Assembly (NCBI GenBank): GCA_959347315.1
Contig: OY365819.1
Coordinates: 24,196,495 to 24,260,494 of the forward strand
Length of the DNA stretch: 64,000 bases
From: Bimastos eiseni
Lineage: Eukaryota; Annelida; Clitellata; Crassiclitellata; Lumbricidae
Direction: 5' to 3'
The notes below the pieces were generated by a model that was given only the letters and a program-made list of their open reading frames with translations, had not been told where the DNA came from and ran no database searches. Position numbers and translations under genes: made by a program. This document shows, piece by piece, positions 11,016 through 22,524 of the stretch. Numbering within the stretch: position 1 is the first letter of the stretch; every line of letters begins with the position of its first letter.

Positions 11016-12033
11016 ATGTCACGTCGACCGCACCATGTGGAGGCCGTCCGACAAATACCAGACGCTGTAACAGTCCCGTTACCCGTGCCTGTTGACTGGT
11101 TTCGAGAAGGTCTTGCGGAGGAGCAGACGGCCGACCCAAATCTGGGTTGGGTCATAAAAAGAAGGATGCAATCCGAGGTTGCGCCTTCCCCGGAGGAAAC
11201 CCGTCCTCTGAGTGGAGTAATTAAGTCTCTGGTTTGCCAGTGGCCACAGTTACGGATGGTCAACGGACTACTGATACATTACTGGCTCGACACATCCAGA
11301 AAACATGCACGATGGCACCAGCTCGTACCGCCGCTCAGCAGACGCTCGACATTGATTCAGTTATCTCACGAGGGGATGGCTGGAGGTCACCTAGGACTTC
11401 ATCGTACGTTAGCGCAGCTACAGAAACGCGCTTACTGAGTCGGCTGGCGAGAAGACGTTTGCATGTTCCTACGCCGGTGTTCTAGTTGTGCCCAGTATTT
11501 CAGAGGAAAGACTCCTCACCAAGGCCTACTCCAACCCATGACCGTCGGCGAACCATTTGAACGGATCGGGATTGACCTGACTGGACCCCATCCGCCCTCA
11601 TCTCAAGGTCATCGTTATATCCTGACCACGATCCCTGGCAAAGATTGTGTATGTGGACAAGCTTAAGGCTTATCATGGGCAGGCCCCGGCAGCTTGTGAT
11701 TTGAACCCGACGCAGTTAACGACTGAGGACCTGTCGTTGGGAGACCAGTTTCTGTCCGAGCCAGAGGCTGAGACTCTTGGAGTTGAAACAGAGACCCCAG
11801 CGCAAAACGCGGGACCCAGCCCGGTTCGGGGAGGATTAATAGCGCCTGGCTGTGTGGTAGTATATGGCTCTTTTCTTTTTGGGGTGTGGTCCCTGGCCGC
11901 TCAAACCGTCGGCCGGTTCCTTGGCCAGAGCCTTCCACCTCTGGAAGCGGTGTTTAGGGTCGGTATGTCGGATCTTCAGTTGAGGGAGAAGCGGGTATTC
12001 TGGATATCGTGGTTATCACCCTGTTCGTGGTGA
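11016..12033 (+). pseudogene. gypsy integrase with internal deletion
   Basis: The H2C2 zinc-binding region is present (LSHEGMAGGHLGLHRT, then CSSCAQYFRGKTPHQG after a stop). The start of the catalytic core follows, FERIGIDLTGPHPPSS, with the first catalytic Asp. Right after RYILTTIPGK the sequence jumps to VDKLKAYHGQAP, which belongs to the integrase C-terminal end. Most of the DDE core is therefore deleted near 11640. The C-terminal frame runs to a stop at 12031-12033. Confidence 0.75.
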
Positions 12034-12109
12034 AAGAATCTCCATGGGTTTGGCCCCTCCTGGTCATGTACGAAGAGTTTTAGAGGAAAAGAAAGAATAA
12101 CTAAGGCAT

Positions 12110-12635
12110 GGTTATAATTTGAACTGGATCGGCTGATAGTAATTGTTTTAACTAGAAGCCGGATCAATGAAAAGGAAACTGTTAAGCTGGGAGCTGGATT
12201 GACAAAAGAATCGTGCTTAGACGGAAGCTGAATTGATGAAAATAATCAAGCGGAAATGGAAGCTGGATTGATGAAAATAATCAGGCTCAAATGGAAACCG
12301 GATTGATTAAACTAATTATGCTTTAATGGAAGCCGGATTGATGAAAATAATCATGCTTAAATGGAAGCTGGATTGATGCAAAATAATGCCGTTTAATTGG
12401 AAGCAAGATTGATAAAAAGATTGCGATTAAAAGGGTTCCACGATGAGTGGAATTCACATATCCATCCCGCTTCTATTTAAGCATGATTCTTTTCATCATT
12501 CAGCTCCCAGTGTGGCATAATGATTATCATCGATCATGCCTCGTGTTACATTATATATTGTATCAGATATCTGGGCCAAAACGTCCTGCGCCAAAACGGC
12601 TGCGCCAAAACGTCCTGCTCCCACAAAATTGGAAG
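12110..12635. repeat. Fold-back element FB-G: inner 35-bp repeats plus outer 15-bp array
   Basis: About nine degenerate ~35-bp units (core AAGCTGGATTGATGAAAA, then TAATCATGCTTAAATGG) run forward from 12125 to 12440. The orientation flips at a small palindrome TTCCAC-GATGA-GTGGAA near 12436-12452, and inverted units follow to about 12512. The right outer arm at 12573-12630 is three copies of GCGCCAAAACGTCCT (one 14 bp). No left outer arm is present because the gypsy sequence joins directly. The right edge lies exactly where homology to the lectin loci begins, so this element sits where lectin A lost its last exon. Confidence 0.75.
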
Positions 12636-13080
12636 CGGTGAGATAATTATGTTTCAAATTCAACAGCATTTTATTACACATCACAGCTTGAGGTGAAATC
12701 CTGATGAGTTGGACAATTTATGTTTTTAATATAATACAGCTGGATTCAACCCAACCCCAAAGCGCAACGTTTTGGAATTTGACGTGTACGCTGAGCTGGT
12801 GATGATGGATTACAAATAAAGGTGTCCGGTTTCTTATGGTTGTAGTCATGTTTAAAATTGGCATTCATACCAAATAAATTTTTTTATGAGCTGGCGCTAA
12901 GCTGAAACGAAGCATCACCAGCACCTGATCGGGACACAAAGTGTCGACAAAACGAGTGGGATGTACCTCAAAATGATGTGACCAGTCTGCACGTGTGACT
13001 ACTGAAAAGTTCAAAACCAGCGTGCAGAGATCTTAGGACAAAAGGTAGCCGCAAATGCGTCAATATATTGTCATTACAGA

Positions 13081-13135
13081 AGTCTTACATAGCGCCCCTT
13101 CAGACTCTCTACTCAGAAGCGCTCCCGTCACCCAG
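13081..13135 (+). repeat. SINE-like block in the lectin A intron
   Basis: CATAGCGCCCCTTCAGACTC followed by CTACTCAGAAGCGCTCCCG matches similar blocks near 34325-34370 and 56205-56250, and more weakly 22218-22256 and 40880. This is a dispersed repeat core of unknown class, perhaps the body of a SINE. Confidence 0.4.
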
Positions 13136-13334
13136 CCCAGCATAGGGGCCTATATATTGGTTTAGTGGTTTTGGCTATTGGCCTATCAATGGTGGTAGCA
13201 AAGGTGACGATGACTGAAAGCCTGAACAAACCCCGGGAATCCAGAGTTTAAATTTTTGCCTCTAGCATTTGAGTTTATGGGGGACTTCATGTTCTATCTT
13301 TACACACTTGCATCAAAGATACTTGTTCTCTTAC

Positions 13335-14881
13335 CACAACAATCACGACGGTTAACGATCATGACTTCTTGAAGTCTGAACGCCTGGCCGAGGTCAACGC
13401 GCCACCAGCTGGTTCCACCTGGAAGGTCAAGAGTATGAGAGCAGTATCCCGCGTAGAAGCTCGAGTCGTAATTTCCGTCGATGGCGAGATTGGCGGTGTA
13501 ATTGGGGTTAGTGGAGTTGCTGGACGTCCAATAAGGTTCAGCTTGACCACAAGAGAATCAGCAGCTGTCATAAGAGCAACAGGATATTGGGTCTCAAGTG
13601 TAGCTCAGCTCTGTTACGAATGGCGGTTGAACTGCTCTTGCTCCTTGGATAACACTCACGAGCATTGCTCAGAAGAGACAATAGACCAAATGTATGACTA
13701 GACACCGATTGATTGCCACAAGTAGGCCTAATCTATGAATGAACTGCGAACTTTCACAACAACAATTTAAGTCCTTACAGTTCATGAACAAAACCTGCAA
13801 TTCACATTCAGCTAAGACATTCGTGAGGATAGTTTATAAATAACTTATAAGCAATCAGTCATATATTAATTGTATATCCTACCTAAGGGACCGTCCATGA
13901 ATGACGTCACACGTCTTGGGGGAGGGTGTCACACATTTGTGACGATGTTTGACAAGGTTGAGATGTTCTAAGAGATGTGACGTCACCTCATCACATCAAA
14001 CATAAAAATATGCTACTTCGGTCACTGTCTTGGGTAGGCCTAGATCAATCTCTGGCTCGAGTGGTTCGAACGCTGCGTCCAGATATTTGGTCGTTCTGTC
14101 GGGTGGCTCATTCATCCTTGACCAGCTGATTTGGCAGAATTTAAGATACGACAGACTTTGTATATAATCGTACGCTTTGCCTCAACACCTCATTGCATTA
14201 ATTATCAGTGCAACCATCTACTGCTTAAAGATTCCTCTGAAAGCTATGGTTGTTGGACAGGTATGCGGATGAAATTCGACGACTCCTGTATCTGTCCTCG
14301 CTGCTCACCATAGCTTATCGATCCATTTAGTCCTCATTGTAATAATTACCATTTTCTGATTCCTTTTCCTTCTATCCCTATCTTCCGGTTTTTAGATTTC
14401 ATGGATGTCCACTCAATTTGGAGGATTGGCAACGTCCGGATTGCTGATTGTCATAAGATTAACAATATAGCCTATAGATTCCTTGTAGATTTGATTTTAT
14501 TAGATATAATTATTCATCAGATAGACACGTGCAATCATTCATTAGCAATTATTTAATGGTCAACAATAAAAAAAACCGTGAAAGAAAACTAACTAATGCT
14601 AGATCGAAGAATGAGGCTGGGATCTATAGGCGCATACTAAAACCAGCACGTAAAGAAACAAAGACGAGGTCTGGGAGAGAAACTGTGACACAGCATCCTC
14701 AATGGCGAGACTTTTGTGATGACGGCGGGGCATGTAGGCTAAATCATAATGAATCGGAAATCGCACAACTATAAACGTAGACCATTAAATTTATCATCTT
14801 ACCTCGAGAAAACAACCAAAAGCTGAAAATAATCTCAATCGCCTTCGTCACGGCCAATCCAAACTTCACATCCAAAAGCAT
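13335..14881 (-). pseudogene. F-type lectin A (secreted fucose-binding lectin), broken copy
   Basis: Exon 1 (14803-14881) encodes a hydrophobic leader starting MLLDVKFGLAVTKAIEIIFS and ends at a GTAAGA donor in phase 1. Exon 2 (13335-13564) begins after TATGACAG, contains WWRVDLG and NRRDCC, and ends at a GTAAGA donor, just like copies B and C. Relative to them it lacks about 7 bp after the GRPAT motif, which shifts the frame. The third exon, which should lie near 12.6 kb, is absent and the fold-back element FB-G occupies that position. Leader, splice sites and flanks are shared with copy C, so it was once functional. F-type lectins bind fucosylated glycans in innate recognition. Confidence 0.8.
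13886..14010 (+). mobile_element. MITE-like insertion in intron 1 of lectin A
   Basis: The block starts GGACCGTCCATGAATGACG, contains a GGGGGAGGGTGTCACA stretch and ends GTGACGTCACCTCATCACAT. This arrangement recurs in many invertebrate genomes as short repeats. A matching copy lies at the equivalent place in lectin C (26430-26548), so the insertion predates the duplication. Confidence 0.5.
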
Positions 14882-15507
14882 CGTCAGTTCAGGTGAAGTT
14901 ATCCAATTCGAGGCGAGTCCTGCCTTCTACTGCGACAACTAGATGGGTCTGTGGAATACTAGAGTGTGCGTTCATGTTGACAATACAGGCTAGGTTACTA
15001 TGCTCATAGTAGCATACTATGCATACTTAACCCTACTCGTCGCATATTTAAATTATCTTCTGTTTCATCTATGCCGGCATGATAAAATGGAGCTTGCCTC
15101 TGAACTGAATTTGGTTGATGTGATGTCCATGGTCTTCGTTTGAGTAATTAGGATTGAACAAAAGAAACAAAAAAAGATTTAGTGCAGCGTGAAAACAGCG
15201 CATCGCAAACAATAACTTTCGTTCGTCGTATAGAAGCAACTCGTTCAAATTGGATCGACATTTTGCTATATCAAATGAATGGAAGATATAAAAAGAGGTC
15301 AACTTGTATTGATTATTTAGCGTGTTTTGTGTAAACCACAAATTTGCGAAAAAGTCCGTCCAACGAATAAAAAAAGTATTGGACCTACCGCATTGCAGTT
15401 TTAAGAGACTTCGAATTATTCGATAAATTCCCATTCGATTTCCATTCCTGATCGATGACTTTCGGATGAATTTTCGTTTGACCCAAATTGACTAGATATA
15501 GGCTTAC

Positions 15508-15508
15508 A

Positions 15509-15541
<33 letters not shown>
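15508..15541. repeat. (TA)n dinucleotide repeat
   Basis: A pure AT run upstream of lectin A. The flanks on both sides match the region upstream of lectin C (27.5-27.9 kb), so this sits inside the segmental duplication. Confidence 0.9.
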
Positions 15542-15543
<2 letters not shown>

Positions 15544-15799
15544 CATCATAGACATAGGCTACATAATAATGAACACACGTGATATTTATGGGCCTACATG
15601 CTACAACTACTGTTACAACAACTGTGGGAATATCAAAGTAAGTAACAAACTATAGCTTAGCTTCAATATGGACGGACTTTGTTCTGGGTTGTCACGACCA
15701 GATTACAATATGGCTCAGTTATTAGATGTGCACTTGTACATTTGTATGAAAAGTAGCATTCAAAGATGCCCACTGCTTAATTAATTAATCATGGTGCGT

Positions 15800-16457
15800 G
15801 CGAAAACTCGTCTGTGACAAGCGCCCCGGTCTTCGCTGGCTTTTGACGATGGAATTGGACAGAGCAAATAATAGATTTGTGCCACCGAACTCTTCGAACA
15901 ATTTACCTACTACATAATTAAGTCTAGCGTTAATAAATCCACATTTGTTTGTTGTTTTAAATTGAATTGTTAGCAAACCACATTTTCTGCACCGGTAGTG
16001 TCGTCACGTTACGTCACGCGGTTTGCTATTATTATTTAGGGCGTCCAGCGTTACGTGCAACCTCCATGTATAGACTGGTGCACTATACAGTAGTTGGAGC
16101 CAACTGGTTGAGGCCAAGGAATGAATCTGAATATTAATTGGTCATTGGATTGAGTCTATGGACTGGCCAGTCTGGGCTACATTATTGACAAATGGCTGGC
16201 CCACAAGATTGACAGAAAGACCCACACGCACCCACATACAGCACCACAAACAGATGTACAGAAAAACCCACACAGACGTACACCATAGTTGTCCAAGGGT
16301 CGGGTCGACCCTCGATTGGGTAGGGTCGGGTCACAAATATTTGGGCATTCTGCAGTTCGGATCGTGTCCAGATTCTAGTGGGACAGATTTAATTGGGTCT
16401 GTCAACCACTCTCTCTCTTTCTATGTTATATATATATATATATATATAGAAATCGAT
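15800..16457. other. No gene recognised
   Basis: Non-coding sequence between the lectin A duplication block and the next LINE. It includes a CACA/CCCACA-rich stretch (16215-16285) and a short (TA)n run at 16430-16449. I see no conserved frame. Confidence 0.5.
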
Positions 16458-16718
16458 AGATGGCGTTCGTTTAGATACTACATGAAAAACAGCGGCGTTG
16501 AAGTTTCACGGTTTTCGACGGTTTTGGCATGTTTGTTAACAGCAGTCGGATTAAATTCAATTGGTTTACAACTTTTTGTTAATCTTAGTCCTCGGACGGC
16601 GTTGGATTCTGCTTCTGGACTGTCCGCAAAGGACGTTTTTTCCACCAGACACACGCCCCCTCGTCTACGAAGATCTGTGTTTACAATTCCTAACACAGCT
16701 GCATTTTAAGTCAATGAC

Positions 16719-17493
16719 ATGACGACCAGAAAGGGCGCCAAAGCGGACGAATTACTGGAAAGTCTTGAAGTTGACAGGGTCACTGAACTACTGGTCACCA
16801 GATTAGAAAACCACCTTGCTCCAATTGTGGAGCGAATTTTTAAAGGTCTGGCTGCCAAATTCACTGAAAAACTGGGGGGTGTGGTCGAGGAGATGGCATA
16901 GGCTGCGCTAGAGAAGTTCAAAGCTACACAGAATGCCAAGATTCTTGAGTTGGAAAAGGAAAATCTAGCTCTAAAAAAGAGCATAGATGAAACTCAAAAT
17001 CTTCTAAGATTAGATAATCTAATCTTTTATGGCCTCGACTCATCCTCGACCAATGATCTACCATCCTCACAAGGTGCATCTGCCGTGTCTCACGACAGCA
17101 TCGCCCAGTCGGTGGTGAATCTGTGTGAAAGGAGTCTTGGCACACATCAAGGCCTCTGATGTCTCGCTTGCATACCGTCTACCAAGTAAAGCAAAGTCTC
17201 CAACCGGTCCTGTGCTCGTTAGATTCGTCAGTAGACAGATCCGCAACACGGTTTTCTCCGCTCGGAAAACTCTGAAAGCTGATTCCAGAGCTGCATGTAT
17301 CTATATCAACGAGCACTTGACACACGGCAACTCGCAGATCTATGCCGAGGCCAGGAAACTGGTGAAAATGAAGTCCTTGGTTTCCACGTGGACGCGAGAC
17401 GGCATGGTGTACATTCGCGCCACGGAGAGTCCCACAAAACGTCCTCGAAAGATTTCATCCGTCAAGGATCTGGAAGCCTTCACCGGTGAATAA
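16719..17493 (+). pseudogene. LINE ORF1 (coiled coil plus RRM-like nucleic-acid-binding protein)
   Basis: The start MTTRKGAKADELLESLEV was chosen as the first in-frame ATG. A TAG at 16899-16901 interrupts an otherwise continuous frame, followed by a coiled-coil stretch (KILELEKENLALKKSIDET). The RNA-binding-like part has RLDNLIFYGL, then, after a frameshift near 17130, VSLAYRLPSKAKSPTGPVLV and CIYINEHLTHGNSQIYAEAR. This layout is typical of ORF1 proteins in CR1/L2/Jockey-type LINEs, which bind the element RNA. Two breaks make it inactive. Confidence 0.75.
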
Positions 17494-18055
17494 TAACTTG
17501 TGATTACAAGCGACTTATCACCCACTTGAATTATTCATCACTGTTTGGATTTTTCCATCACTCTATGGATTTTCCATCACTCTATGGATAGACCTACAGG
17601 ACGACCTCGAAAGACTTCATCCATCACGGACCTGGTAACATTCACTCGGAAGCAATAACTAGCAATTATAAGCGACTTCTCACTTACTTGGATTTTCAAT
17701 CACTCTAATTTTCGTTACTACATTGTTTACATGCGTTCTACGTGATCTACCGGAGGTGGACATTGACCTTTGCTGCTCACACTGATGCTTCTGCTGTTAC
17801 TATTACCAACCTCAGTTTTTTGTTTTGATTTATCGTTCTGCACATGGATTTTTTGGGTCGTGCTAATTTCAGTAATTGATCTGCATTCCAGTATTGTAGC
17901 GTTATCTGACCTTGCTAAAGATCGTCTTAACTCTCATTTCCCCGTACGTCTTCTGCTGCTGTTTGATTGTTGATTGTTTGTTAGATTGCTTGAGTTCACT
18001 AAGAGTAAGGATAAGTTACCTTCATTACATTGCATTTTATTTTGTTTGAAGGTAC

Positions 18056-20145
18056 ATGTCAGTTAATGTTGATGTTAGCGATCATGTCGCGCCAGCTGAC
18101 CACTCCTCTCTGCTTTCACCCTCTAATAGGACCGAATGTAGTGTTAATATGAGTCGGCTTGAGCTTGCAAGCAGAGTCCTGTATAGCCCTAACGATACCA
18201 CGAACCCAGCGTTCCTGTTAAATGATACTTATGCTAGCGACCTAGTCCTTCCAAATGAAGAAGCAAATTGCCGTGCATTATTAAACTCCATAGACCTTGA
18301 CCCCGACTACAACTTCCTCAGTGACTTCACACCTACTTGTACGTATTCTGACCCATACTCACTTCAAGCTGAAGTCCTTTCGTGACACACCCAATTCTCT
18401 TTTCTGCACTTGAATTGTCGTAGTATTGTTGGGAAGATGAACGAATTAACTGAGCTATTGCTACAGGTGCCTGTATCAGTACTAGCTCTAACTGAAACGT
18501 GGCTGAATGAGGATCTAGCGTCTTCGGTGTCTATACCGGGATACCATTTTTTACATAATCCACGAAAAGGGGGCAGGGGTGGCGGTGTAGGATTTCTTTT
18601 AAGGCAGGAAATAAATGTTCAGCTCATAACGGACCTTGGCCCACCAACCCAAACTTTTGAAAGTCAATTTGTTAGGCTCTCTCAAGGAAACAAATCTATA
18701 ATCATAGGAGTGGTGTATAGACCACCAGGGCAAGACATACTTACATTTCTAACGGAATTTGAGACCCTAATAAATGTAATTAAAAAGAAATCAAAAGAGC
18801 ACATTTTAATAGGCGACTTCGACATTGACTTACTCAAATCGAAAACCCATAACCTAACTGACGAGTTCTTTAACTCCATGCTTACTCATCATCTCTTGCC
18901 TTTATTCACTAAGCTAACTCGCATTACCGAATTTACAGCATCCTTAATTGATAACATCTTTACCGACGCTTGGCCAAAACTGATTGAATCCAAAATTGTG
19001 ATGTCTGACATATCAGACCACTTTCCTATTTTAGCCGTCTTTGACTTCACCTTTAACTCCTCTTATAGAAATACCAAACATATGCAAAGGAATTTCAGTC
19101 CTTTGGCCACAATTTCTTTCCTGAATATTCTCTCGCAGCTAAATTGTAAGACGACCCTAGAGGCCTGTGAAAAACGTAATGCGAATCGCGCATACGATTG
19201 CTTTATAAATGATTATAAAAAAAGCCTACGATGAAGCATATCATTACACTTCAAAGCTAACTAATAAACAGAAAATAATAAGAAAGGTTTGGATGACCCA
19301 TGGGCTCCTTAAAGACTGTAAAACCAAGTCAAAATTGCACCTAAAATTACTTAAATGTCCCACCGATGCAAATAGGCAAAAATATACAGCTTACAGGAAT
19401 AAGCTGAAAACACTTAAGATCTTGGCCGAAAAAAGTTTTTTAGAGGTAGAGCTTACTAAATACAGCCAAAATCTTAAGATGACGTGGAAGATTCTTAGAG
19501 ACCTTATAAATAATGGTACCTCTCCCATTGATGGGAACATTAAGGAGTTGCGCAGGGGTGAGGTAACCTTGGAGAGCCCATTAGAAATAGCGACTGAACT
19601 TAACTATTTCACTGAAATTGCAAACTCTCTGGCTAATAACCTTACTATTTCTAGCCAACAACCGGACAAATATATGAAAGCTCCTAACACTGAATCTTTT
19701 GGGCTTGCTGAAATTTCAACAAATGAAATAATCGCAATTGGAAACTCCTTAAAACCCTCTCGTTCTAGAGGCGTGGATGACATTGACATCATGATCTCTA
19801 GTTTACCTTTTGTGGCTACTCCGTTGGACAAAATTATAAACTGTTCTTTCAACACTGGTATTTTTCCTACAGCCTTAAAGGATGCCAAAGTGATCCCTGT
19901 TTTTAAAAAAGGACTTAGGAATTCCCCTTCTAACTATAGACCCATTTCTATATTACCAGCATTTTCTATGATCTTTGAGAAAGCTATGCACACTCGCCTT
20001 ACTTGCTACATTGATAAAATCAGTGTCCTTTTCCTTCTCAACTTGGATTCCAATCTGGGCACTCGTCTTATATGCCTCTCTTGACCATGCACGATAAAAT
20101 AACTGAAGCCATGGATAAAAACGAATATTCTATAGGCATCTTCCT
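18056..20145 (+). pseudogene. LINE ORF2: apurinic-like endonuclease and truncated RT
   Basis: An N-terminal extension (18056-18382) ends at a single TGA, and the same frame continues at 18386 into the endonuclease. Visible blocks are LNCRSIVGKMNEL, ALTETWL, GGRGGGVGFLL, IIGVVYRPPG, HILIGDFDIDLL, LIDNIF and SDISDHFPILAVF, together the catalytic set of APE-type LINE endonucleases. A frameshift in an A-run near 19220 leads into the linker and RT start (NYRPISILPAF). The RT ends at motif A. The endonuclease part looks complete. Confidence 0.85.
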
Positions 20146-20386
20146 GGACCTCTATTGGCCTCTATACTCAACTACTTTGCACCTAATTTATTGGTGGCCC
20201 TAACCTGCAGGACCCTCCATCCTTAATTGGGTCTCCTGTGTAATCATAAAGTTTGTTTGTTATGCCGATCTCATGTAATTTGTCACTTTGGTTTGCCAAA
20301 TAAACTTGAATTGATTGATTGATATATATATATAGGTATGTATATATACACACATATATATATGAATATCTATGTATATTTTTTTC

Positions 20387-21075
20387 TAATAATGACGAAA
20401 GCAATTGCGACAACATTAATAATTGAATCTCAATCACAAAATCCACGACACAACAAAAAGAACTACAGCAGCAACAACAACAAAATATTTAAATGTATTT
20501 TGATTTGCACATAACACTGGCGAATATGACCCAAACCCTACCAGATTGCAATATTTCCGCGGATGGATGCCAGACTATGACGTTTACATGAAATATATAT
20601 ATGATCACTGAAATGAGAAATGTTCAGTACATCTAACATGTCTAAGGGATATACCCACAACATTATTCATATACGAGCGAATGCTTGGACGTAACGGAAG
20701 TTGTATGTTATCGGATACGAATTAAATCAAGTGTTTGTAAATACTTCCTGGATACACAGAGTCCTTTCAGCAGATTCGAACCCGCAATCGTCGAATTAGA
20801 CAGCCAATTGCAAAATACCTTATATTTATAATAATGACGAAACCATCTTTGCGATAGTAAATGATTGAATCTCAAATCACAATAGCAACAACAATAAAAA
20901 TGTTAAAATGTATTTTTATTTGCCCATAGAATGGCGAATATGCCCCAAACCCTGACAGATTGCCATGTTTATGCGACTGCCAAAATTTGACATTTGCATG
21001 AAATAATTATATATCTATGAAAAATGAAATGAGAATACTCGGTGCAGTTAACATGTATAAAATATCAAGTACAAT
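20387..21075. repeat. Two direct repeats (~440-bp period)
   Basis: 20387-20680 and 20829-21070 match through AATAATGACGAAA, GATTGAATCTCAA, CAACAACAA, AAATGTATTTTNATTTG, ATGGCGAATATG and CCCAAACCCT. Both are non-coding. Between them at 20776-20790, on the minus strand, is GGGTTCGAATCTGC, a good pol III B box, which suggests a decayed tRNA-derived SINE. Confidence 0.55.
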
Positions 21076-21470
21076 GTTATCCTTTAGACGAGCGATAATA
21101 TAATTTTCTGACATTTGATTACAGCGTTGAATGTTATCAGATAATCATTTTGAAAAAATTAATAGTCTATCGAAGCTGGTCTCAGTTCTTTTATTTGCAT
21201 GTCTGTCAGCCTGTATTATCAAGGTCGAGTTTCAATGTCTTTCTGTCTGTCTGTCTGATTGATTGGCTGCTGTCCATTGATGTCCTACATGATTGTGAAA
21301 GATCTTCATAAACAGATATTTAATCTTCAAGAATTTTCACACAAAAGATAAGCAATAATAATTGCAATCATGCTCGTGTATGTGCCCAATATTATTTTCG
21401 CACAATATACACTTTCCTTACAAATATTTCCTCACATAATATTTTCATATATTTATATTTTTTTCTGCGC
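21076..21470. other. No gene recognised
   Basis: AT-rich non-coding sequence with a short TCTG repeat (21238-21256). Nothing else identifiable. Confidence 0.5.
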
Positions 21471-21978
21471 CGATTCATGTACCTTCCTGTGCCGTTAAGC
21501 ACGTTGTTAGTCGTTATGAGAATCATGTCATCAACTCTGCGACTCGTAGTCCTTACAATGAACTCAGAACATGGTCTCTGGTGTTTATTTAGTCACAAGA
21601 GGTTCTCCTCGTTTAACATCAACTTGGGACGTCATCTAAAGTCAGGGTTTTAGACGGAATATAATAGTACTGTATGACAGATTAATATATGGGATATATA
21701 TGGCTATGATTAAATGCGGTCCTCAATTAATTTAGTCTGCATTGCGGCAAAATCTCTAAAGACATTTCAGAGCAATATTAAGCTACAGATTGGATCGTAA
21801 ATATAAATCGACTTTAAATGGATCATTAGTAGAATGTCATGCAAAATGATGAGAGTTTCGAGTTAAAGTAGTTTTCTCCTATTAAAAACTACTCACAAAT
21901 GGTAATGCAGATAAACTCGGTCATCATACATTTGCACCCAATTATCCCACCCATTCTCGTTGACCATTTGTTGTCAGA

Positions 21979-22262
21979 ATGGAGGAAATTCATCTCGCAC
22001 TTCTTCTCCAATTGGCCGTAATTAACGCCGAGTCACAGCCGTCCGTTTCTTGGCATTATCCGATGCACGTCATAGCCGAACATATAATGAGAGCGATTAT
22101 GCCAACTGATGTAAGTGGCTGGTTCGAAAGATGCTCCAATATGCTCGCTATGGATGAGAAAATTATCCATTCGCATACTGACATTAAGAGAATTTGTATC
22201 TGTATATGTATACGAACATTTATAGAGCGCCCTACAAGAACTTCACGGAGGCGCGTGAACAA
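21979..22262 (-). pseudogene. PAN/apple-like exon, degenerate copy
   Basis: This is the paralogue of the intact exon at 28526-28751, embedded in a block (about 21470-22420) that matches 28130-28940. The minus strand shows CIG, CQETDGCDS and a shifted remnant of the KKCEMNF segment, but the frame is broken and a stop interrupts CIG. It lies 3' of lectin B on the same strand. I take it as a pseudogenised duplicate. Confidence 0.55.
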
Positions 22263-22524
22263 TTAGAGCTTGTAATTTACTATTTTTACATGCATGTTTT
22301 ATCATTCGGGGTATTTCATTATCATCAATGATAGTTCGTGATTTTCATTGTTAACACGCAGGCTCCAGTGCAAGACAGACATGACGGTTACGAAACTTGC
22401 ACTGAAGACATCATACCGACGTACGTAGATGAAGCAAGCATATACTGTGACCATGAGTAAGTTTAGTTGGGTGACACGATCCGTATTAGAGGTCATCTTG
22501 AGGGAGTCGATTGCAATATAATCT

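Larger units (their letters stand above)
5733..12035 (+). mobile_element. Ty3/gypsy LTR retrotransposon, degenerate, lacking a 3' LTR
   Basis: The parts occur in canonical gypsy order: 5' LTR, primer binding site, gag with a CCHC knuckle, protease, reverse transcriptase, RNase H, and an integrase reduced to its zinc-binding N-terminus joined to its C-terminal end. The element was inserted into the RTE LINE. It shows several frameshifts, premature stops and a large integrase deletion near 11640. No 3' LTR follows. The sequence instead passes into a fold-back repeat near 12110, so the 3' end was lost there. A truncated 3' LTR of the same family is at 30019-31130. Confidence 0.9.
16460..20340 (+). 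mobile_element. APE-type LINE with ORF1, endonuclease and partial RT
   Basis: This is the most complete of three related LINE copies (the others are at 1-1875 and 36695-39290). A 5' UTR of about 250 bp leads to ORF1 (16719-17493), a spacer, then ORF2 from 18056. ORF2 has an endonuclease, a linker and the first third of the RT, up to motif A (KNEYSIGIFLDL near 20140). The rest of the RT is deleted and the sequence joins the 3' UTR, which carries GTGGCCCTAACC and ends in TTGATTGATTGAT followed by TA repeats. One TAG in ORF1, one TGA in ORF2 and several frameshifts are present. Confidence 0.85.

Noticed and set aside
12573..12635. 15-bp word arrays considered as a CRISPR array
   Set aside because: Units abut without spacers, repeats are too short and the genome is eukaryotic.
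15069..15434. Minus-strand 121-codon frame upstream of lectin A
   Set aside because: The paralogous region upstream of lectin C does not preserve the frame, so it is not under coding constraint.
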